DNA of 64,000 nucleotides from Megalonaias nervosa (GCA_016617855.1 JAECUM010013003.1:32147-96146); one strand, 5' to 3'; positions 10,101 through 20,628 are shown, counted from the first letter of the stretch. Notes: a model not told the origin generated them from the letters alone. Numbers and translations are program-made.

Positions 10101-11014
10101 AGAGGTCCGCGCAGTTCTTGATGGTGTACTTTCAAGGTGTAGCGTGGAGCCAAGACGTCTTGCAACTTTTGCATTTCAGGAATGCTGCAGGGACTTTCTT
10201 TGGATAACCCCGCTTGCTGTAACAGGAGTTCTGCTTCTCTTCGTTGTTTGGCTCGGCTAGATTTCTGAATAGTTTGCGAGGCTCTTTTCCATTCTGTCGT
10301 GTCGTTCTTGTCGGCATACGTTCGTCCCACCACGGTGGCACGGGCTAAACACATCTGGTCTTGAGGGTTGTTAATTTGAACAATGCTGCGCTTGATGCTG
10401 CAAAGATTGTCTACCAAGATCACCTTTTTACGTCCCTTCCCTTGGGGAAGAGACACGTGGGTCATGAACAGTGTCGCTTTTCCATCGGTGATGTGAAACT
10501 TGTCGTTGGATTGTTGTACGTGTTGAATCTTGTCGATGACTTTGGAAGGTGTCAATTCTGATGGGCTGCTAAACTCGATCAAAACGGGGGACTTCAAACT
10601 GTCGTGATGAATGGAAAGTCTCAAGCGATCGTCTTCTTTGGCTTGACATTGCCGTTTCAGTGTGGTTAACAAAGAATCCGACACATTGGTGATGAACCCT
10701 TCTGCTTTCTCCAACGGTACGTCGGACTTGAAATCTTTAAACTTCACCGTGTACGTGTAGGCCGTAGTTCTAAATTTTCTAGAGGAGCGTTTGTCCGTCT
10801 CTCGAATGTGGTAGTACTTTTCAGGGTTTACTGGTAGTGATGGACTTTGACTGAGTGTAGACTCTCTGGGCTTAGATTCTGGTTCACTCATCTCATCTTC
10901 AAAATCGCTTGTATGAATTTGAGCCAAGACTTCAGCTACTGTGCGAGGCGATAAATCACGTTTCTGCCTCTTACTTTCTTCTCCTTTCTTTACGAAATGA
11001 TGCGATCGTTTCAT
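7104..11014 (-). pseudogene. POLB: Polinton A1 protein-primed DNA polymerase B, many breaks
   Basis: Family B, protein-primed polymerase that replicates the element. The N-terminus starts MKRSHHFVKKGEES, followed by a Cys/His zinc-finger region. Palm motifs are LDVCSLYPYV (A), AKVMLNCLWGK (B) and YFDTDS (C). Exo II (HNFSGYDGQFLL) and exo III (YCRSDVDIL) are present. A deletion near 9590 removes the exo I segment (FFDSECM in A2). Other breaks: a frameshift near 9415, a TAG near 9220, a TAA after MIHD near 7762, and frame loss near 7340-7440. The start is 47 bases below a TATATA box. This copy cannot give a full enzyme. Confidence 0.93.
7141..7151 (-). promoter_or_regulatory. TATA box inside the polymerase 3' end, for BIR gene 2
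   Basis: GTATAAAAAAA on the minus strand encodes part of the polymerase C-terminus and stands about 35-45 bases before the BIR gene 2 ATG. A2 keeps it at about 45289-45299. Confidence 0.55.
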
Positions 11015-11053
11015 CTTGACTGCAAAAAGTCAAATGACTACATTTGATACGCC

Positions 11054-11593
11054 ATGGACCCCTATATATCCATGTCAGGCTCAGTGTATATAGAAAGGGC
11101 TGGTGCCTTCCCTCTCAGTATTCATTTCGCTCTCAAGCCGACCAGCACGTTGGAAGAACCCACCCAGATCGAACTTCTGATTAGAGCTTTGCGAGGTGTC
11201 ATACGAAAGTTTTCTTCAGACAAGCCGACGGACTACTCTCCCTCCTTTCGAGATAAAAGTCAAGATACTTGCTATACCTGTCAGAAGAAAGGGCATTGGG
11301 GTACAAAATGTCCAGACCGTCAAAAAAGCAAGACCAGTGTCAAAAGAGACAAAAGTCAAGATACCTTTTATCATTTTCAAGAGAAAGGACATTGGTCTTC
11401 AGATTGCCCTAAGAAACAACAGGAGCAGGAGGAGGAAGAAGAAAACGAGGTGCCCTCGGCAAATGAAGAACCCCGTCACGTTCAGAAAGAGAAGACAGAA
11501 AAGAAAAGAAGACGAGAAAAATGTGAGGAAGAAGAAGAAGAAGAAGAGGAAAAAAGTGTCAAAGTGAAGAAATTGAAAAAACAGAGAGAGTGA
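11054..11593 (+). CDS. CCHC zinc-knuckle protein (copy A1)
   Basis: The only plus-strand gene of the polymerase side, divergent from POLB. A zinc knuckle CYTCQKKGHWGTKC fits C-x2-C-x4-H-x4-C. A second unit (FYHFQEKGHWSSDC) has lost its first two cysteines, which A2 retains. The tail is a long Glu/Lys-rich stretch. Knuckles of this kind bind single-stranded nucleic acid, as in retroviral Gag or CNBP. The start is uncertain: the first ATG lies just before a TATATATA motif, and a later ATG may be used. A1 has about 140 bases near the N-terminus that A2 lacks. Confidence 0.65.
   Translation: MDPYISMSGSVYIERAGAFPLSIHFALKPTSTLEEPTQIELLIRALRGVIRKFSSDKPTDYSPSFRDKSQDTCYTCQKKGHWGTKCPDRQKSKTSVKRDKSQDTFYHFQEKGHWSSDCPKKQQEQEEEEENEVPSANEEPRHVQKEKTEKKRRREKCEEEEEEEEEKSVKVKKLKKQRE
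11061..11071. promoter_or_regulatory. TATATATA box between POLB and the zinc-knuckle gene
   Basis: CCTATATATCC lies 47 bases from the POLB ATG on the minus strand and is palindromic enough to serve both directions. A second GTATATAGAAAG follows on the plus strand at 11084-11095. A2 keeps the first box at 49382-49392. Confidence 0.5.
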
Positions 11594-11853
11594 CAGAAAA
11601 AAGACACAGAAGAAGTCTATGAACTTTTAAAAAGTGTTGTGTTGTGTTATGTTGTGATATTGAATTGTAAATATTTGTACCAGAATAGACCAGACTGAAA
11701 AAAACGTAAGTGTCTCTTGGTTTTGATTGTTTAGAATAATAAGGACCTACACTCATACACTCACAACAGGTGCATCATAGGGTTAAAGAAGGGATTTTGA
11801 GTTTTAATTGATTTTGGCAAAATGAATAGTCTCTCTTTTCGAAAGAAGTGAGT
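11594..11853. other. AT-rich intergenic stretch between convergent genes
   Basis: Convergent 3' region of the zinc-knuckle gene and the coiled-coil gene. Apart from the downstream element of the stem-loop, I see only AT-rich sequence. No clear gene. Confidence 0.5.
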
Positions 11854-11869
11854 GGCCCTGAAAAGGACC
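11854..11869 (-). terminator. Histone-mRNA-type 3' stem-loop of the coiled-coil gene
   Basis: Minus strand GGTCCTTTTCAGGGCC followed by ACTCAC: a six-pair stem (one G-T pair) with TTTC loop, the shape and sequence of the metazoan histone mRNA 3' hairpin. A purine element TCGAAAAGA lies 11-19 bases downstream (11834-11842), where a U7-type downstream element is expected. It sits 33 bases after the coiled-coil stop. Confidence 0.75.
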
Positions 11870-11901
11870 ATTGGGTGTTTTTTTTTTTCCTTAGAACAAA
11901 C

Positions 11902-12534
11902 TCAGGAACGAGAAGCAATCCGCTTTAACTGCCTTAAGCCTTTGCCACGGCCAACGCCTACTTCTGGACTTGCTCCTGTCAATGATTTAGTAGAAATCAC
12001 TAGGGGTGGTATCTCTGGTGTAGTAACAGGGTTAGGCTGTTTGGCTCGGGAAGGTCTTTTTCTCTTAGGTCGTAATAAAGAAGTCTGATACATTTGTTTC
12101 AGACTTCTTAACTCGGCCAAAATGTCCAAGAGTACCGTTACCGTTTGACTTTCACTGTTCTCCTTCTCTTCTAGCCTTTGTTTCTTCTGTACTGCTTCTT
12201 CTTCCTGTCGTTTCCTTCTTGCCTCTTCTTCTCGCTGTTGCTGTTCAAGGAGAAATGCTTGTTCTGCCTCTTTCTGCTGCTGTAAAAATTTCTCCAATTC
12301 TTCTTTCTGTCTTTGTTTAAAATCGTCGACGTGTGGTAAAGAAGGAGAAAGTGGAGAAGGTACTGGTACCGGAACAAATTCTTGCGAAGAAGAGAAAAAA
12401 TCTACTAAATCCCAGTTGAAATCAACCTCTTCTGGAAGTAGCGCTGTGTTAACTTTGGTAGCCACTGCTATGCCATCGCTTTTCGTCTCCACAGCCGGTG
12501 CACCCCAATTCATTGTCTTCTTAGTTTCCGTCAT
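11902..12534 (-). CDS. Coiled-coil protein of unknown function (copy A1)
   Basis: A 210-residue protein starting MTETKKTMNWGAPAVE. A long Gln/Glu/Lys-rich segment (about residues 75-125, for example LEKFLQQQKEAEQAFLL) predicts a coiled coil. The C-terminus is basic (RPKRKRPSRAK), possibly a nuclear signal. It has its own promoter (TATATAG plus a CRE) and ends at a histone-type stem-loop. In A2 only the last ~45 codons survive because the terminal repeat replaced the rest. No family recognised. Confidence 0.7.
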   Translation of the reverse strand: MTETKKTMNWGAPAVETKSDGIAVATKVNTALLPEEVDFNWDLVDFFSSSQEFVPVPVPSPLSPSLPHVDDFKQRQKEELEKFLQQQKEAEQAFLLEQQQREEEARRKRQEEEAVQKKQRLEEKENSESQTVTVLLDILAELRSLKQMYQTSLLRPKRKRPSRAKQPNPVTTPEIPPLVISTKSLTGASPEVGVGRGKGLRQLKRIASRS

Positions 12535-12585
12535 GTTTCACAAAACAATGTCGCATCGATTCACTGCGCACAGACGCTAGCGCAC

Positions 12586-12607
12586 CTATATAGGGAATGT
12601 GACGTCA
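12586..12607 (-). promoter_or_regulatory. TATATAG box plus palindromic CRE (TGACGTCA)
   Basis: CCTATATAG on the minus strand stands 52-60 bases from the coiled-coil ATG, with a perfect TGACGTCA six bases further upstream. TGACGTCA is the consensus binding site of CREB/ATF bZIP proteins. With the TATA box at 12715 this makes a divergent promoter of about 230 bases, which also holds two GATTGG (inverted CCAAT) motifs. Confidence 0.7.
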
Positions 12608-12714
12608 CAGGTAGCTCTCTTCGGATTGGAAGACAGACTCCGCGAAGTGACTGAATTTTGTAACGCGTGTTGGGATTGGTGGACAATTTCAATCCGTTTC
12701 GATCCGGTCTTCCA

Positions 12715-12724
12715 CTATAAATAA
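12715..12724 (+). promoter_or_regulatory. TATA box (CTATAAATAA) of the terminal plus-strand gene
   Basis: A strong TATA motif 43-52 bases before the ATG of the small basic gene, on the opposite side of the divergent promoter. Confidence 0.7.
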
Positions 12725-12766
12725 ACGCGGTTCACTTCATTCCCTTCACCTGTTCTCGTCACAAAG

Positions 12767-13018
12767 ATGTGGACCAACGTTGAATCGTCTACTTTCGTAT
12801 CGTCGTTGTTTTTCCGTACGGACTTACCCATGTATGTCAGATCAGCATGGAGAATCGTTAGGATCACCGAGACAAGCATTTGGAAAAGAAGGACTTATGT
12901 GGAAAGACAAGGCTGTCTGAAGAGAGTTCTGGTTTATGGACCAGAGATTAGACGAAGTTTGAGGAAGAGAAGAAGACCTATGCGATCCCTCTATGTTAAC
13001 GGAATGGTGTTAACATAA
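12767..13018 (+). CDS. Small basic protein next to the right TIR of A1
   Basis: An 83-residue protein starting MWTNVESSTFVSSLFF, with an Arg-rich C-terminal half (RRSLRKRRRPMRS). It has a well-placed TATA box and is followed nine bases after its stop by a histone-type hairpin, both of which support a real gene. A2 has a different coiled-coil gene at the matching place. I do not recognise it. It could be a nucleic-acid-binding early protein. Confidence 0.6.
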   Translation: MWTNVESSTFVSSLFFRTDLPMYVRSAWRIVRITETSIWKRRTYVERQGCLKRVLVYGPEIRRSLRKRRRPMRSLYVNGMVLT

Positions 13019-13529
13019 CAAACAACGGCCATTTTCAGGGCCACTCCATTGCCTCGAAAAGATATTAATTCTTTCTTGCCTAAAAATTTTTTTTTATTCG
13101 ATTTTATAATTTGTGTAGATATTTATTCTCTCTTCCCTACAAAATTTGTTTAGTCGATTTTATAATTTGTGTAGGGTAGATTGATGTTCATCAATCTATG
13201 GGGAAAAAAAGAATATATAAAACATACTCTACTAAAACACGAACGCGACTGATTCGTATTTGTCTATAGCAATGACACAGGTGGCATGACGTCACAGTAC
13301 TACCTTGCTACATTGTTGCCAATGACCAGTACCGTGACGTCACCCTACCTGTTCCATTCCTCTTGGCGCTATACAGGCCCAGCGTGTGCTAGTCGCTAAT
13401 AAAAAATTACCATTGGAGCCATAGTGCCCCAGGCTGATTTTTTGGGCCTATAAATCGGAGGGCCATAGTGCCCCAGGCTGATTTTCCTTCTTTGGCATGA
13501 TGAGGGCTATGGTGCCCCACTACACTACT
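13019..13529. repeat. Right terminal inverted repeat of A1 (visible part)
   Basis: This stretch aligns with the outer part of the A2 TIRs: hairpin, AT-rich block with TGATGTTCATCAATC, one unit with the CRE-like GGCATGACGTCACAGTAC, and the end CCCACTACACTACT. The copy has fewer internal repeats than A2. Confidence 0.85.
13027..13042 (+). terminator. Histone-mRNA-type 3' stem-loop (A1 right TIR)
   Basis: GGCCATTTTCAGGGCC followed by ACTCCA. One mismatch in the stem (A opposite G), otherwise the histone hairpin pattern. TCGAAAAGA lies 12-20 bases downstream (13054-13062). It is aligned with the perfect hairpin in A2's right TIR. Confidence 0.65.
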
Positions 13530-13535
13530 CACATT
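13530..13535. other. Probable right target duplication of A1 (CACATT)
   Basis: The six bases after the TIR terminus should be one half of the 6-bp duplication. The partner lies left of the window. A2's duplication is the similar TACATT. Confidence 0.5.
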
Positions 13536-13639
13536 AACTTGATTGTTAGCTGTCGCTGTATCTTCTTTCTCCGTCGTGGTTCTGTCGGGTGGTACACGGG
13601 CATCTTTGCTTGTCTCTCTACAGCGCCTCAATACTTTTG

Positions 13640-14816
13640 TGAGGCGCCGTAGCGGACAAAAGCTGGTCCAATGAGAAAGCTACAGCTGAAGTCTCGATGT
13701 CGTATGTCGAGAAATCCAATATCACGTGTGGATCAAATTGCATGTCCTTAAAGTTCCATTTTTTAGATCGAGATTTTAGATTTTATATGTTGAGTTATAC
13801 AGTGGTGGTTTAAAGTTATATTTCCTGTGTCGACGTTTTACAGTGTATATTTTAAATTACACAGCGGTGGTTGAAATTTCAATATCATATGTCGAGAATC
13901 CCTAATTCACACGTTGTATGTAAGTGTTTGTGATGAAAGTTCCATTTCATATGGCGAGTATTTAGATTTCATCTGTTGAATTTCGCAGCAACGAGAAGCA
14001 GCCTCCTTGTTAAAAAATAACGCGGTCCGTTCACGAGAGCGACATCTAGCGAAGAAATTCATAGTAATTCTCGACCTGTGAATGGTAACTATCAAACTGT
14101 AAATGCATGAAATTTAATGGCGCCTCATAATTGAATACACGAATGATGTATCTTAATACTCGAAATTATTTTGAATTGTTAAAGTGGACAATGTGTAATA
14201 TTACCTTTAACACCAACACATCATTTCAGCATATAAAAATAGCAATTCTAACAAGCACAATAAAATGTCCAACCACCGCTGTGTAATTCCAAAGATACAA
14301 TCTAAAAACTCAGCGTACGAAATGGAACTTTCAGCACAATCAATGTGATTCAACATGTTAAACTGAAACTCTCGACATACGACTTTAACATTTCAACAAC
14401 CGCCTTGTAATTCAGAAGATACAATCTAAAAACTCGACATTGGACATCGAATTTTCAACCAGCGCTGTGTAGATTCAACAGATGAAATCTAAATACTCAA
14501 TATATGAAATGGAACTTTCAACATAAACTCGTTGAACCAATAAGTAAATTAGCAATTCTTGACTTATGACATTGAAATTTCAACCACCGCCGTGTAATTC
14601 AAACGGCACAATCTAAAACCTCGACATAGAAAATATAACTTTCAAGCACTACTGTTTAATTCAACAGATACAGTCTAAAATCTAGATCTAGAAAATGGAA
14701 CTTTACGAATAAGCATTTCTGATACAACACGTGAAATTGGAATTCTGGACATATGACATTAAAATTTCAACGGCAGCGTCCTGACTGGACCAGCTTTTGT
14801 CCGCTACGGCGCCTCA
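13640..14816. mobile_element. Non-autonomous TIR/fold-back element
   Basis: The ends are inverted copies: TGAGGCGCCGTAGCGGACAA at the left, its complement at the right, extending through AAAGCTGGTCCA. The interior has many diverged short repeats in opposite orientations, for example GGTGGTTGAAATTTCAA at the left and AAATTTCAACCACCGC at the right, mixed with TCGACATA and GGAACTTTCA motifs. No coding capacity. I found no clear target duplication, so the superfamily is unknown. Confidence 0.75.
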
Positions 14817-16231
14817 TACACTCTCTCTTTGTCTTTATATTTGGGAAATTTGATGATCGTTGGTCTTAGGTTTTATTTTTGATCATAGCCGATGGCCTAT
14901 TTAAAGTATTATTCTCTCCAAATTTAGTCAAGAACATATATCGTATAAACGTAATAGATTTTTCAGTATCCTCCCATTTCCCTCCCCGATTTTCAGGTAC
15001 ATCATAAAACACTTAAATCTCTCAACGGGAATAGGCCTCATGCTGCCCTAGTTTCTGCTCATTGGCCTGCAGCCATGTTACCGTTCCATTAACTGTCTCA
15101 GTCAGGTTCTCAGTCTTCTTGTTCAGGACCATATTCATTTTTATTTTTCAGTTCATCTTTGGAACATTTAGTAGAAATAAACCTTTCATAAAGTTTTCAT
15201 GCTCGAATCCATCGTTTCGGCCGTCTCTGTATCTCATATCTCCCCTACCTGCGAACAGTATACTCCAATTCCGTGAAGTCTGACTCCAAGCCACTCATTA
15301 CATGGGTTTGTACATGTAATTAACTTTCTCTGCTTACACTTTCATTCTAAATAGAACCATTTTTTTTTTTTTTTCTCGCTTTCATCTTATTGTTTACGCA
15401 TATTTGAGATGTTCACGAGGATAATTTTACATTTACCAAAACCAACGTTTGTGTTGTCAGTATAAAGATCGTATATTTAGGAAATTCTAATGACACCAAT
15501 TGGAATCAGACACAATTACTTTTACTATATATTCTCTACATTTGTTTCTCAGTACTGAACTTTCCTTGTGTCCAAATGATAATAAATTATATCTTATTCT
15601 GAAGTATCTTCAAAGATGAACTCACGGTGAAGTTCTTGTCATGGGTTATAGGGCATTTTTTGAGAGGCTTGACTATAAACAAAGCACCGTACATTGGGGC
15701 ACAGATTTCACTTCCGGATCGTCATCAATGTCTCATTACTCACTGTGCACTGTCGCCGAAATACACACAGACAACCACGCCATAATGCTCAAATTGTAAA
15801 GAATAAACAATTACCTTCAAATCAGCACCAAGAATGCATCAATCTAACTCTTCTATCGCCACCAAACGGAGACAGAAAAAAAAATGCTCTGAAAATATTC
15901 AGGGACTACATTCGTGGGTACTGAAACGGAACTAATAATTGGGATCTGATTCCAATTATCGAGACTAATAGATTGTGTTGAACCGGAAGTAGTATCACAA
16001 AGGTCGGAAGCTGAATTGCTACTCCCTTCGAGAGATGCATTATTAAAATTTGTTTCGGACTAAATTAGATGCGAATGCAAAGGAGGCACACAATCAAAAG
16101 ATTTTCATTCATGTATAAGGAGAGTATTTTGCATCAATTTCAAATGATAGGATAAATGAATGGGCGGATGAAAATGAATGACTTGACGAATAATAAGCCG
16201 GTTTTAGATAGTATACTTATATTATAAGACA
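14817..16231. other. AT-rich region without recognisable genes
   Basis: Unique-looking AT-rich sequence. A short plus-strand frame (15694-15924) has no family features or codon-level support. I see nothing else that I can support. Confidence 0.5.
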
Positions 16232-16393
16232 AGATAAGAATTCTTTATTTCAGACGACATAGCCCATACATCTAAATCAAAATTTAGATAGAAAGTAGAA
16301 GTATTTTCAACATAAAGATCATAGATATCTTATGTACAAGTATACAGACACATCTACAACAATGGACTGTCCCCTGCATTGTTAAGAATGAAA

Positions 16394-18300
16394 TTATGTA
16401 GCACCTTTAAAGAGGAATTTGTTCCATCTACCAATAATACAAGAATTTAGATGAATGTCATAGTTCCACAGAGATTTAAAGATACTGTTCTTACTATTAG
16501 ATATTCTTGTCATCATTGAGAACATATACTTTCTCATTACTTCATTAAATTTGAATACGTTATAATTTACAAACAAGTTGGAGGCACTGTTCCATCTTGA
16601 AAGGCTTAAAAGAAAACGAAGACTATTATTGTAACCAATAACTAGTTTTCGTTTAATATATTCGCTAAAGTTTGTCCGCAGAGGAGCACAATACATTGTG
16701 CTGCAATAAGATTTGAATAATCTAATTTTGATATTCAATGAACATTTCTTAAATTTACGTAGAAACATGTTTGTTCGAGTACACAAAAACCTGTAATGTC
16801 TCATCATATCTCCATCATCTAACTAACTGGCTTTTAAAATATGACCCAAATACGTATAACTGTTGACATACATAAGAGTATGACCGTTAAGATGTACCGG
16901 GTGAGGAAATGGTCATTTGAAAGAAATTGACTGAAAGACCACGCATACCGATTTTTGTGTATTGTAGATGATATTTTTCTCTAATGCATATTGTTCACAT
17001 ATCTATAATAATTTCATTAAACCTGCGATAGAAGGACTTATCAATGATATATGATCAGCAAATCTAAAAATTTTAAAAATGGTACATTTGGTGGCAGATG
17101 TAACCCCATGTGGCACTGACCCAGTTTACGATTAAACTCGTCTATATATATATTAAATAACAAAGGGGAAAGAACACCTCCCTGCCTCACCCCTAATGGT
17201 TACATGGAAAGAGTTGGATATTACACTTCCCCAGCGCACATAGTACAACTGTTTGCCATACCAGTTAACTAAAGTATGAACTATGCTGACAGGTATTTGA
17301 ATATGAAGCAATTTTTATAAAGAGTGTCCAATGATTGACCCTATCAAATGCCTTACTAGCGTCCAAAAAGCATGCAAACACTGGGCTGACATGTTCTACA
17401 TAATAGCTGACAGTTTCCTTAAAGGCACAGAGGCATAAATCTTTTGAATGCTGCTTTTTGAACTGATTATCGGAGATTCTGACTTCACATCTTTGTAGTA
17501 TGATGCATTCAAATATTTTTGAAATAGTTGTCGTAAGAGCTATTGTTCTATAGTTCTTTTAGTCTGTCAGCTTACCAATTTTGCTTTTCAGTAGCGGTAT
17601 AATTTTAACTTTTGTGAAATCATCTGGAACAGAGTTATGTACAAAGATACAATCAAATAAAATCATCAAAAGGACATAAAGTTTAGTATCTGAAATTATT
17701 AAAATGTTCTACATATAAAAAATCTGATCCTGGACATTTACCTCCTTTTTGTCTTGTTATTGCAAGTTGGATCTCAGTGTGATTACTTCAATACGAGCAG
17801 AGGATGTATTCAACGCTGAAAAAAACACACTTCTTATTCGATTCATTCTTAATACTATTGAGTAAGTCTTCAAAATGAGTTTTTCCATATGTTGCATATA
17901 TTATTTTGACCATGGTTCCATCAGTGCAGATTGGTAGCCTATTGAAAGTCGTCGTAGCATTTTGTTTAACTTGCTTCCAGAATTCACGTTGGTCGAAATT
18001 TTCAAATTTTAGGGCTAGCGAGTTTGTTCTATGTTTTACTTCTTCCTTCTTATATAATCTAAGAGCATACTTAAAGTGTACTCTTGTTTGGCGCAATTGA
18101 TTACTGAGATGGTAATGACGAGGTTTACCGTTATCACGCCACGTAATGTATGCATTTCGTGCAAATTCGTACAGTTCTTTGACACAGTCATTCCAGTCTG
18201 GTATAACCCGGTGACCGCGTTTGGATTCACTAGTCAAGCCTTTACCGGAGTTGGACAAAGTTTTTACCATATCTGTGTTTAATCCATTAATCTGTTTCAT
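16394..18300 (-). pseudogene. LINE-Y reverse transcriptase and C-terminal domain
   Basis: From the right: linker with PDWNDCVKELYEFARNAY and FWKQVKQNATTTFNRLP, then RT pieces VPDDFTKVKIIPLLKSK, FACFLDASKAFDRVNH and LTTTISKIFECIIL in shifting frames, then an open C-terminal block of 137 residues (KLVIGYNNSLRFLLSL, NLFVNYNVFKFNEVM). The last block is interrupted in the paralogous copy by Polinton A2. The active-site region is degraded, so it is not functional. Confidence 0.82.
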
Positions 18301-18552
18301 ATGACCTGATTATTACAGCCATGATCATTACAGACAGCAGCACAATGTGAGATTTCTATCTTGTTTAATAAGAATGCAGATGTCTGAGTACAATTCAGTT
18401 TTTCGTCAGCAGTAAGGTCTGACCAATTGATATTGTATTTCAAATTTAAGAGTTCACTGGGGCAAGAATAAAATCTAGGAAGCAGATAAGCATTTATAGT
18501 CATTAAAGTAGGACGATTGTGGGACCTTACGAGGGTGTGCATTATTCTCATA

Positions 18553-19226
18553 TCACTTATGGCGGAATGAGCAGATTGTGTAGAGACACAAATGATCCAA
18601 CCAAGAGACTGTATTGTGCGAGTCACTGAGATAAGTAAAATTTGTTGTGTGGTCTAATATTAGTTTTAAGTCCGATATAATATAACTATAATCATCACAA
18701 AATAGACGAAGTTCATCTCCAAAGGGAGTCGTTTTGAGCGTATTAGTATTCCAATCTCCTATTACATAAATATTTATAGTATTAGCATTTTCTATAATAG
18801 AATTAATTTTGTCCAAATAATCTACGATTTCCCCAAATTTTTCCGCGAGATCACAAGGTAAATAAACATTGACAAAAAGCAAGGAGGAACCCCCTGTCTT
18901 GGTAGTAATATTTATTAATCAGGGATCATCGAAGTGTTGTACTTCTATAATACTTGCAAGAGATCTACGGTATAATACCCCGACACCTTCGTAAGGTTGA
19001 CCTGTACGAATGTCGTTAGAAGATTCAATCGGCGACTCCCCTGATCCATAAAACTTCGAATGAGATGACATGAGACATCGTATGAGAGACAGTCTAACTC
19101 ACTGTCGAATAGACACAATTCTTGCAAGAAACAAATGTCGGAAGTATCACATAAAGTTCTTACATTCTGTATATTTCTTGTTAAAGAATGACAGTTATAA
19201 AAAGAAATGCGTAAAATAGTATGCAT
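18553..19226 (-). pseudogene. LINE-Y apurinic/apyrimidinic-type endonuclease
   Basis: Starts near MHTILRISFYNCHSLTRNI with the N-terminal Asn region, then ICFLQELCL (QE motif), a broken middle, FVNVYLPCD, VIGDWNTN (GD-N motif) and a C-terminal SWLDHLCL (S-x2-DH). These are the catalytic blocks of APE endonucleases used for target-primed reverse transcription. Stops and a frameshift separate the halves. Confidence 0.82.
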
Positions 19227-19272
19227 TATGTATATTTGAGTCCACTATAGCCCAATTTGTGAATATTATAGT

Positions 19273-19660
19273 TTAACTCTGACTTTGATAGTAGACTCTA
19301 ACCAACGTGTTCCTTGGCCACGCATCTACACTCATCATCGCATTGTGCGTAAGGTTATCATATATAATTTTGAAGCTGGCATTGATATTATATTTCATGT
19401 GTAGTTTCTCCACCTGGGTTGCCTTAACTCCAGATTTATGCTCAATATGCGAAGAAATGTCCGATTCCTGCGTTTCTGGGGCAAGTCTTGTCACGATTAT
19501 GCATCGCTATCACATTGGACGCACTGTACGCAAATTTGTATACTTTGCCTTTCCTATGATAACACTTCCACGCCTTTTTGGAAACTGGTGTTTAAATTGG
19601 ACATTTGTAAACTTATTAGCACGTCGTTGATGAAGATTTGTGTGCGATGTTTTATGTAAA
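19273..19660 (-). pseudogene. Probable LINE-Y ORF1 C-terminal remnant
   Basis: A minus-strand frame with GVKATQVEKLHMKYNINASF and VDAWPRNTLVRVYY resembles the C-terminal part of ORF1 proteins of animal LINEs, which ends in a WPxxxxVRxYY-like segment. It lies just upstream of the endonuclease, as expected. An in-frame stop precedes it. Confidence 0.6.
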
Positions 19661-19851
19661 AATGCAGCCCTACAGAGGTCGTTGTTTCTCAGAGAACTTG
19701 CGACTTTAGCAAAAGTTTTGTCGTTTCATAAATCCACGTCTGACGCGTTGGAGTCTTCTGAAGATGCGATCATTTTTAATGCAGCTGAGCTGAGATTTAT
19801 TCCCCATCATCTGAATTAGTATTATTCTGGAATGCTGTTGTTGTACCCAGT

Positions 19852-20153
19852 AGTAGGTGTGAAGGAGGTTTCTGGTTCAAAGACCCTAAAATCGTTACCA
19901 ACAAGTCCGGAATCGACTATATCGTCAACAACACATGATAACTATCTTGTATGACAAAATATACGATATAGTTGACATCCACGTCATCAACTTTTGAGAA
20001 CTATCTTGTATGATAAAATATATGAAAGACCGAACTTGTTGGTAACGATTTTAGGGTCTCCGATCCATAAACACTCCTTTATTCCCATTACTAATTATTG
20101 TTAGACAAAATTTATATAAAATTTAATGTTAGATAAAATTTATTGTCATATAA
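19852..20153. repeat. Left TIR of Polinton B with an internal palindrome
   Basis: Matches the right TIR over about 300 bases. Inside it, AGACCCTAAAATCGTTACCA at 19880 and its complement at about 20060 enclose two direct repeats of GAACTATCTTGTATG-type sequence. Each TIR could therefore itself fold into a hairpin of about 190 bases. Confidence 0.85.
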
Positions 20154-20189
20154 CTTCATCACCTATTGTTAGTGTTTCGACTGTGGATA

Positions 20190-20597
20190 TCAGAAATATT
20201 TAACATCACAATGGTAAAGACAGAACTTTATTCTGCCGCTTACACAACGACGACACTCAAATAAATCTTTCATTTCTAGTTTATTAAGAGGATACTTTTT
20301 GTCAATAGAAAATACTTTTGATCGAACAAGATCAATGGTAAGTTTAGTATATTTTTGTTGACTGATTGGATCATGAAAGTTATTAAATATTGCTGACAAT
20401 TCCTGGCTTAATTTCTCAAGATAATTGAAATACTCGCTGTTGCCACATCTAACAAGCGAAAGTTTTAGCTTGTCACGGCCGCTGAAACATATTCCTGAAA
20501 TTTCATTGTTAATTTCAACTGTCAAGTGATTACCGTCTATCATTAGATATTTGATTTTGCTATTGCTGCTATTTGTCACTGTCATATTTTCAAACAT
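20190..20597 (-). CDS. Unidentified terminal protein of Polinton B
   Basis: A 135-residue open frame starting MFENMTVTNSSNSKIKYLMI, the leftmost gene of element B, beside the TIR. It has mixed alpha/beta-looking composition and a Cys motif near the end (FECRRCVSGRIKFCLYHC). The frame is intact in a mostly broken element. No recognised family. Confidence 0.5.
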   Translation of the reverse strand: MFENMTVTNSSNSKIKYLMIDGNHLTVEINNEISGICFSGRDKLKLSLVRCGNSEYFNYLEKLSQELSAIFNNFHDPISQQKYTKLTIDLVRSKVFSIDKKYPLNKLEMKDLFECRRCVSGRIKFCLYHCDVKYF

Positions 20598-20628
20598 TAT
20601 TTCTAAAGTTTAGATAAAATTTCATACC

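Larger units (their letters stand above)
1..13529. mobile_element. Polinton/Maverick element A1 (left end beyond window)
   Basis: This is a Polinton-type (adintovirus-like) DNA element. It carries protein-primed DNA polymerase B, a packaging ATPase of the FtsK/A32 kind, a DDE integrase and basic virion-type proteins, nearly all on the minus strand. The right terminus ends in CACTACACTACT, the mirror of the AGTAGTGTAGTG start of copy A2 further right. The left terminus is outside the window. Several genes carry stops or frameshifts that A2 lacks, so this copy looks dead. Base composition is clearly less AT-rich than the flanks. The identification rests on gene content and on alignment by eye with A2. 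Confidence 0.93.
16232..19660 (-). mobile_element. Non-LTR retrotransposon LINE-Y, degenerate, 3' end at left
   Basis: Minus-strand order is ORF1 remnant, APE-type endonuclease, linker, reverse transcriptase, C-terminal domain. The 3' end begins AAGATAAGAATTC with an AATAAAG signal close by, and the same end recurs at about 36884. Stops and shifts are frequent. The group is RT/APE LINE (jockey/CR1-like superclade); the exact clade is not decided here. Confidence 0.85.

Noticed and set aside
15694..15924. Small plus-strand frame as a gene
   Set aside because: No domain, poor composition, and no conserved partner elsewhere in the window.
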